Of a stretch of DNA of 16,798 bases, positions 14,266 to 16,798 are shown one piece after another (positions within the stretch are counted from its first letter, which is position 1; the number at the start of each line of letters is the position of its first letter). The position numbers were made by a program, and so were the translations under genes. The notes beneath the pieces were generated by a model, which made no database searches, was not told where the DNA came from, and saw only the letters and a list, made by a program, of their open reading frames with translations. Source of the DNA: JBHEMK01 sp046262635 (GTDB lineage Bacteria > Actinomycetota > Thermoleophilia > Gaiellales > Gaiellaceae); the NCBI GenBank assembly GCA_046262635.1, contig JBHEMK010000132.1, positions 1-16,798 of the forward strand. The letters run 5' to 3'.

Positions 14266-14271
14266 TAGCCT
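14266..14271 (+). promoter_or_regulatory. Extended -10 TGCTAGCCT for fmdB
   Basis: TAGCCT preceded by TGC gives the extended -10 form TGnTANNNT. It ends 11 nt before the GTG at 14283, so the leader would be only a few nt. There is no Shine-Dalgarno sequence between it and the start; a purine run GGGGAGGGGGGA lies upstream of the hexamer and would not be in the mRNA. Confidence 0.4.
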
Positions 14272-14282
14272 CTGCGATCACT

Positions 14283-14579
14283 GTGCCGATCTACGAGTAC
14301 CGCTGTCCGAACGACCATACGTTCGAGATCTTCAAGCGGATGGACGACCCGGCGCCGACGGAGTGCGAGGTCTGCGGCGCTGCCCCGCTCGAGCTCGTCC
14401 TCTACCCGATCGCGATCCACTACAAGGGCTCGGGGTTCTACTCGACCGACTACGGCAAGGGCAACAAGCGCAAGACCGCGGCCGAATCCGGCGGCTCGTC
14501 CGATGCGGGCGCGAGCTCCGGAGATGCGAAGCCGGACAGCTCGCCGCCGGCTGAGCCGAAGAAGGCCGCCGAGGCCTAG
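14283..14579 (+). CDS. FmdB-type zinc ribbon protein
   Basis: A 98-aa protein whose first 45 residues match the FmdB/CxxC zinc-ribbon regulatory domain: MPIYEYRCPNDHTFE, then TECEVCG. Likely zinc ligands are Cys8, His12, Cys28 and Cys31, so the usual first CxxC knuckle is CxxxH. The middle, YKGSGFYSTDYG, is a common extension in this family. Residues 60-98 are a low-complexity Ser/Ala/Pro/Lys tail, probably disordered. GTG 14283 is the start because the family begins with MPIYEY; a TTG at 14262 in frame is less likely. The function of these small proteins is mostly unknown; the name comes from a putative formamidase/amidase regulator. Its stop overlaps the opposite-strand stop at 14576 (CTAG). 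Confidence 0.9.
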   Translation: MPIYEYRCPNDHTFEIFKRMDDPAPTECEVCGAAPLELVLYPIAIHYKGSGFYSTDYGKGNKRKTAAESGGSSDAGASSGDAKPDSSPPAEPKKAAEA

Positions 14580-14850
14580 CCCCAGGGGCGGCGACGCCGC
14601 CCAGTGAGCGCCTCGAGCGCAAACAGCAGCACGATCGAGCCGATCACCGCGAGCGCAAACGGCTGCCAGTCCCAGCCGAAGCGCACCTTGTGGCCGAGCA
14701 CGGCCTGGCCGATGAGGCCGCCGACGAGCGCGCCGGCGATCCCCGCCGCGAGCGTCGTGATATACAGCCGATCGTCTGCCGGCCGGGCACGGCGATCCGA
14801 GCGACGATTCCGGCAGCGAGACCAAATCCGATACACGAGAGCCACCCCAC
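14576..14850 (-). pseudogene. GlsB/YeaQ/YmgE-type small membrane protein, frameshifted
   Basis: Two halves of one small membrane protein (transglycosylase-associated protein family) lie in different frames. From GTG at 14850 the first frame reads VGWLSCIGFGLAAGIVAR then IAVPGRQTIGCI, the family N-terminus. At about 14759-14764 this frame turns into Arg/Ser-rich nonsense, which runs on to a stop at 14644, while the other frame carries on with TTLAAGIAGALVGGLIGQ and a third span FALAVIGSIVLLFALEAL to the TAG at 14576. One extra base near TATATC would join them into a normal 91-aa, three-span protein. The GTG overlaps the LCP stop (TAGTG), so it would be coupled to the LCP gene. It may be a true pseudogene, a sequencing error, or, less likely, programmed frameshifting. 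Confidence 0.7.
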
Positions 14851-16025
14851 TACTTGAAGTGCTGGTTGCCGACGACGCAGCCGGGACCGAACGGCCCGGA
14901 GCCCGGGGGCGGCGGCTGGGGCGCCGAGTTGCCGCGGACCATCTGGATCACGCCGAAGTTGTGCTCGCTCGAGGTCAGGTAGCCGTTGCCGAGCGACTCG
15001 CCGCCGAGCCGGCAGTGGAGCGTGCTCCCGGCCGAGGCGCGGAACTTCACCCAGGCGAGCTGCATGAGGTCCCAAGTCGAGAGGTCGGTTGAGAGCGGCT
15101 TGACGAGGCTGCCGCCGATGAACGGGAGCCGGAAGAAGGTGCCGGGGCTGACGAGCTTGCTCAGCACGGCCTGCATCACCTGCTGCTGCCGCTCGCCGCG
15201 GGTCAAGTCGCTCTCGGCCGGGTTGAGCTGGTTGACGCGAACGCGTGAGTAGATCAGCGCCCGGTGCGCGTCCATGTGCTGCATCCCCTTCCGGAAGCGC
15301 CAGCCCCGCCAGCTCTGGCAGCGCGTCGCCGAGTAAGGGCAGTCGAACCTGTCCGAGAGGATCGGCGCGGTGACGTTGATGTCCACGCCGCCGACCGCAT
15401 CGATCAACTTGACGAAGTCGGTGAAGTCGACAATCACGATGTGGTTGAGGGGCAGCCCGGTGAACTCGTGCACCGTGCGGATCGCGAGGGGGGCGCCGCC
15501 GATCTGCATCGCGGCGTTGATCTTGTCGTCGCCTTGCCCCGGGATCGGTACACGCAGGTCACGCGGAATTGACAGGTAGACGAGCCGGTGGCGGGCCGGA
15601 TCGGTGCGGAGGAGCATCATCGAGTCGGAATGGCGGTCGGTCGCGCGAGCGGAGAGCGTGGAGTGGTCTGTGCCGAGCAGCAGGATGGTGCTGGGGTGCG
15701 AGAGCAGCAGCCCGTTCTGTGCCGTCAGCGCCGCATCGGTGCCGGCCGGGAGCCGCCTGTTGGCGTCCTTGACGCCTCCGCGCACGGCGAGGTAGCCGAG
15801 TGCGCCCCAGACGATCACGGCAAGGACGAGGACGAGCAGTGTGACGCCGAGCCGACGCTTCCAGCTCCAGCGGCGCCTTCGGCGGGTCCTCACCCTCGGC
15901 TCGGCGCCGCGCCCGTCCCCGGGCGGGCCGCCCCGCCCGGACTGGTCGCGCCCCTGCAGGGGGACCTTGCCCTTGGTTCGACCGCCTCGGTAGATGCGGT
16001 ACGGTTTTTCTCCGGCGGCGGACAT
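14850..16025 (-). CDS. LytR-CpsA-Psr (LCP) family protein
   Basis: LCP enzymes transfer undecaprenyl-linked glycopolymers (arabinogalactan, teichoic acid or capsule) onto peptidoglycan outside the membrane. The protein is 391 aa. It has a basic, disordered cytoplasmic N-terminus (1-57, with RTRRRRRWSWKRR), one membrane span at about 59-80, then the extracellular catalytic domain: LLLGTDHS with Asp120, RHSDSMMLL with Asp134, SIPRDLRVPIPG with Arg155, DDKINAAMQIGG (166-177), HIVIVDFTDFVKLIDAVGGVDI (195-216), the G-x-Q-x-M-D segment near 247-252, and YSRVR with Arg261 and Arg263. These are the acidic and Arg residues that bind pyrophosphate and Mg in the family. The C-terminus adds a Pro-rich stretch. 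The start at 16025 is supported by the TACCCT -10 ten nt upstream. The acceptor glycopolymer is unknown. Confidence 0.94.
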   Translation of the reverse strand: MSAAGEKPYRIYRGGRTKGKVPLQGRDQSGRGGPPGDGRGAEPRVRTRRRRRWSWKRRLGVTLLVLVLAVIVWGALGYLAVRGGVKDANRRLPAGTDAALTAQNGLLLSHPSTILLLGTDHSTLSARATDRHSDSMMLLRTDPARHRLVYLSIPRDLRVPIPGQGDDKINAAMQIGGAPLAIRTVHEFTGLPLNHIVIVDFTDFVKLIDAVGGVDINVTAPILSDRFDCPYSATRCQSWRGWRFRKGMQHMDAHRALIYSRVRVNQLNPAESDLTRGERQQQVMQAVLSKLVSPGTFFRLPFIGGSLVKPLSTDLSTWDLMQLAWVKFRASAGSTLHCRLGGESLGNGYLTSSEHNFGVIQMVRGNSAPQPPPPGSGPFGPGCVVGNQHFK

Positions 16026-16034
16026 CCGGGCGAG

Positions 16035-16041
16035 TAGGGTA
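16035..16041. promoter_or_regulatory. Symmetric -10 element TAGGGTA serving both divergent genes
   Basis: On the plus strand TAGGGT (16035-16040) ends 11 nt before the ROK ATG; on the minus strand TACCCT (16041-16036) ends 10 nt before the LCP ATG. TANNNTA reads as TANNNT on both strands, the arrangement described for bidirectional bacterial promoters. It is overlapped by the palindrome GGGTACCC (16037-16044). The two starts are only 26 nt apart, so any promoters must share this sequence. Confidence 0.5.
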
Positions 16042-16051
16042 CCCGCGGACG

Positions 16052-16798
16052 ATGGGCGGTACGCATGCGATCGGCGTCGACGTCGGCGGAACGAAGATCC
16101 TTGCGGGGGTCGTCGGTCGGGACGGCTCGGTGGTGCAGCGACGCGAACGGACGACTCCGACGGGCTCGCAGGAGGAGCTGTTGCTCGCGCTCGAGGGCGC
16201 GGTCGAGGAGCTGCTCCGGGACGATGTGGTCGGGATCGGTTTTGGCGTCCCGTCGCCGATCGACCAGAAGCACGGACGGGTCGTCCAGTCGGTGAACATC
16301 CCGCTCACGGACGTCGACTTCCGGGACCGCATGGCGAAGCGCTTCGGCCGCCCGGTCGGGCTCGATAACGACGCGAACGCCGCCGCCATCGCCGAGTGGG
16401 CCGCGGGCGCCGCCCGCGGGGTCTCCAACATGGTCATGCTCACGCTCGGCACCGGAGTGGGTGGAGGGCTTGTCCTCGGCGGCAAGGCCTACCGCGGCTC
16501 GACCGGCGCGGGCGCCGAGCTCGGGCACACGGTCGTCGTCCACGATGGCCCGGCTTGCCAGGGAACATGCACCGGCCGGGGCCATCTCGAGGCCGTCGCC
16601 TCCGGCCGGGCCGCGGGCGAGGCGGCGAAGGAGGCGTTCGGCCCGGGCGCCGACGCCCACCGGCTCGTCCGGCTGGCAGACGAAGGCGACGAGACCGCGC
16701 GCGGGATCCTGACCCGCGTCGCCCGGTATCTGGGCTCGGGTCTGGGGTCGCTCGTGAACGTCTTCAACCCCGAGCTGATCGTGATCGGCGGCGGCTTC
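16052..16798 (+). CDS. ROK-family sugar kinase (glucokinase-like), 3'-truncated by the window edge
   Basis: The first 249 residues of a ROK kinase, usually 300-330 aa. Seen: the phosphate-1 motif IGVDVGGTK (7-15) with Asp10, IGFGVPSPID (about 71-80), NIPL (91-94), the catalytic DNDANAAAIAEW (105-116) with Asp107 as likely base, LGTGVGGGLVLGG (about 131-143), GAELGH with His159, a zinc knuckle with Cys169 and Cys173, and HLEAVASG with Glu180 contacting sugar. The usual Cys of the 'GCLE' zinc position is His178. At the window end NPELIVIGGGF marks the start of the C-terminal ADP-binding part. Glucose is the likeliest substrate for this subgroup but N-acetylmannosamine or other hexoses cannot be excluded. 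The start codon is set by the -10 eleven nt upstream and by family conservation from residue 6. Confidence 0.94.
   Translation, partial: MGGTHAIGVDVGGTKILAGVVGRDGSVVQRRERTTPTGSQEELLLALEGAVEELLRDDVVGIGFGVPSPIDQKHGRVVQSVNIPLTDVDFRDRMAKRFGRPVGLDNDANAAAIAEWAAGAARGVSNMVMLTLGTGVGGGLVLGGKAYRGSTGAGAELGHTVVVHDGPACQGTCTGRGHLEAVASGRAAGEAAKEAFGPGADAHRLVRLADEGDETARGILTRVARYLGSGLGSLVNVFNPELIVIGGGF

Larger units (their letters stand above)
13765..14282. other. Gene-free divergent spacer rich in inverted repeats
   Basis: A 518-nt region between the divergent MFS and fmdB starts. Open frames cross it on both strands but are Arg/Ser/Pro-rich shadows. It contains five hairpin-forming sequences: 13926-13956, 13959-13983, 14007-14033, 14146-14161 and 14168-14201. 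The fmdB promoter is at its far right end, so these hairpins would be transcribed only as an MFS 5' leader (minus strand) or as part of a separate RNA. I could not match them to a known riboswitch. Confidence 0.6.

Noticed and set aside
1..16798. CRISPR array, insertion sequence, prophage or tRNA/rRNA gene
   Set aside because: No regularly spaced repeats, transposase- or integrase-like protein, or tRNA cloverleaf with a T-loop GTTCGA-type core was found.

Overview
The window is high-GC DNA with very short gene spacing, start/stop overlaps and GTG/TTG starts. The dnaK-grpE-dnaJ-hspR-clpB order, with an HspR-type MerR repressor, points to an actinobacterium (Actinomycetota). The mix of futalosine-hydrolase-like, GYD, DUF2277, FmdB and LCP proteins fits a deep-branching soil lineage such as Thermoleophilia (Gaiellales/Solirubrobacterales). 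The phylum is a fairly safe inference; the class is a guess from protein flavour alone.

Layout. (1) 1-5837, plus strand: a compact heat-shock operon. It holds the 3' three-quarters of dnaK, then grpE, dnaJ, the repressor hspR and the disaggregase clpB. Junctions are 1-nt overlap, 8-nt overlap, 1-nt overlap and a 3-nt gap, and a 14-bp perfect hairpin follows clpB. (2) 6073-8035: a short futalosine hydrolase/nucleosidase-like protein, a multi-pass membrane protein, a GYD-domain protein and, on the minus strand, a 78-aa orphan. (3) 8109-9796: a two-gene ABC-2 type exporter (ATPase plus permease). (4) 9817-11531, minus strand: a PfkB kinase coupled by a GTGA overlap to pseudouridine-5'-phosphate glycosidase, most simply a pseudouridine catabolic pair (psuK-psuG). 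(5) 11550-13764: a 70-aa basic protein with one hydrophobic segment, a DUF2277 protein and a 14-TM DHA2-type drug exporter that starts at TTG. (6) 13765-14282: a 518-nt gene-free spacer with five hairpin-forming inverted repeats. (7) 14283-16798: an FmdB-type zinc ribbon protein, a GlsB/YeaQ/YmgE-type small membrane protein broken by an apparent single-base frameshift, a LytR-CpsA-Psr (LCP) cell-wall ligase and, divergently, the first 249 codons of a ROK-family sugar kinase/glucokinase.

Working together: region 1 is the DnaK/ClpB disaggregation system with its own repressor. Region 4 would phosphorylate pseudouridine and split the product into uracil and ribose-5-phosphate. The other loci look like small independent transcription units.

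The most interesting signals are regulatory. Many start codons sit 6-11 nt downstream of a TANNNT -10 hexamer, the pattern of leaderless actinobacterial transcripts. The LCP and ROK genes appear to fire from one symmetric TAGGGTA element between start codons only 26 nt apart. I found no CRISPR array, transposase, prophage gene, rRNA or tRNA, and no clearly new multi-gene system.
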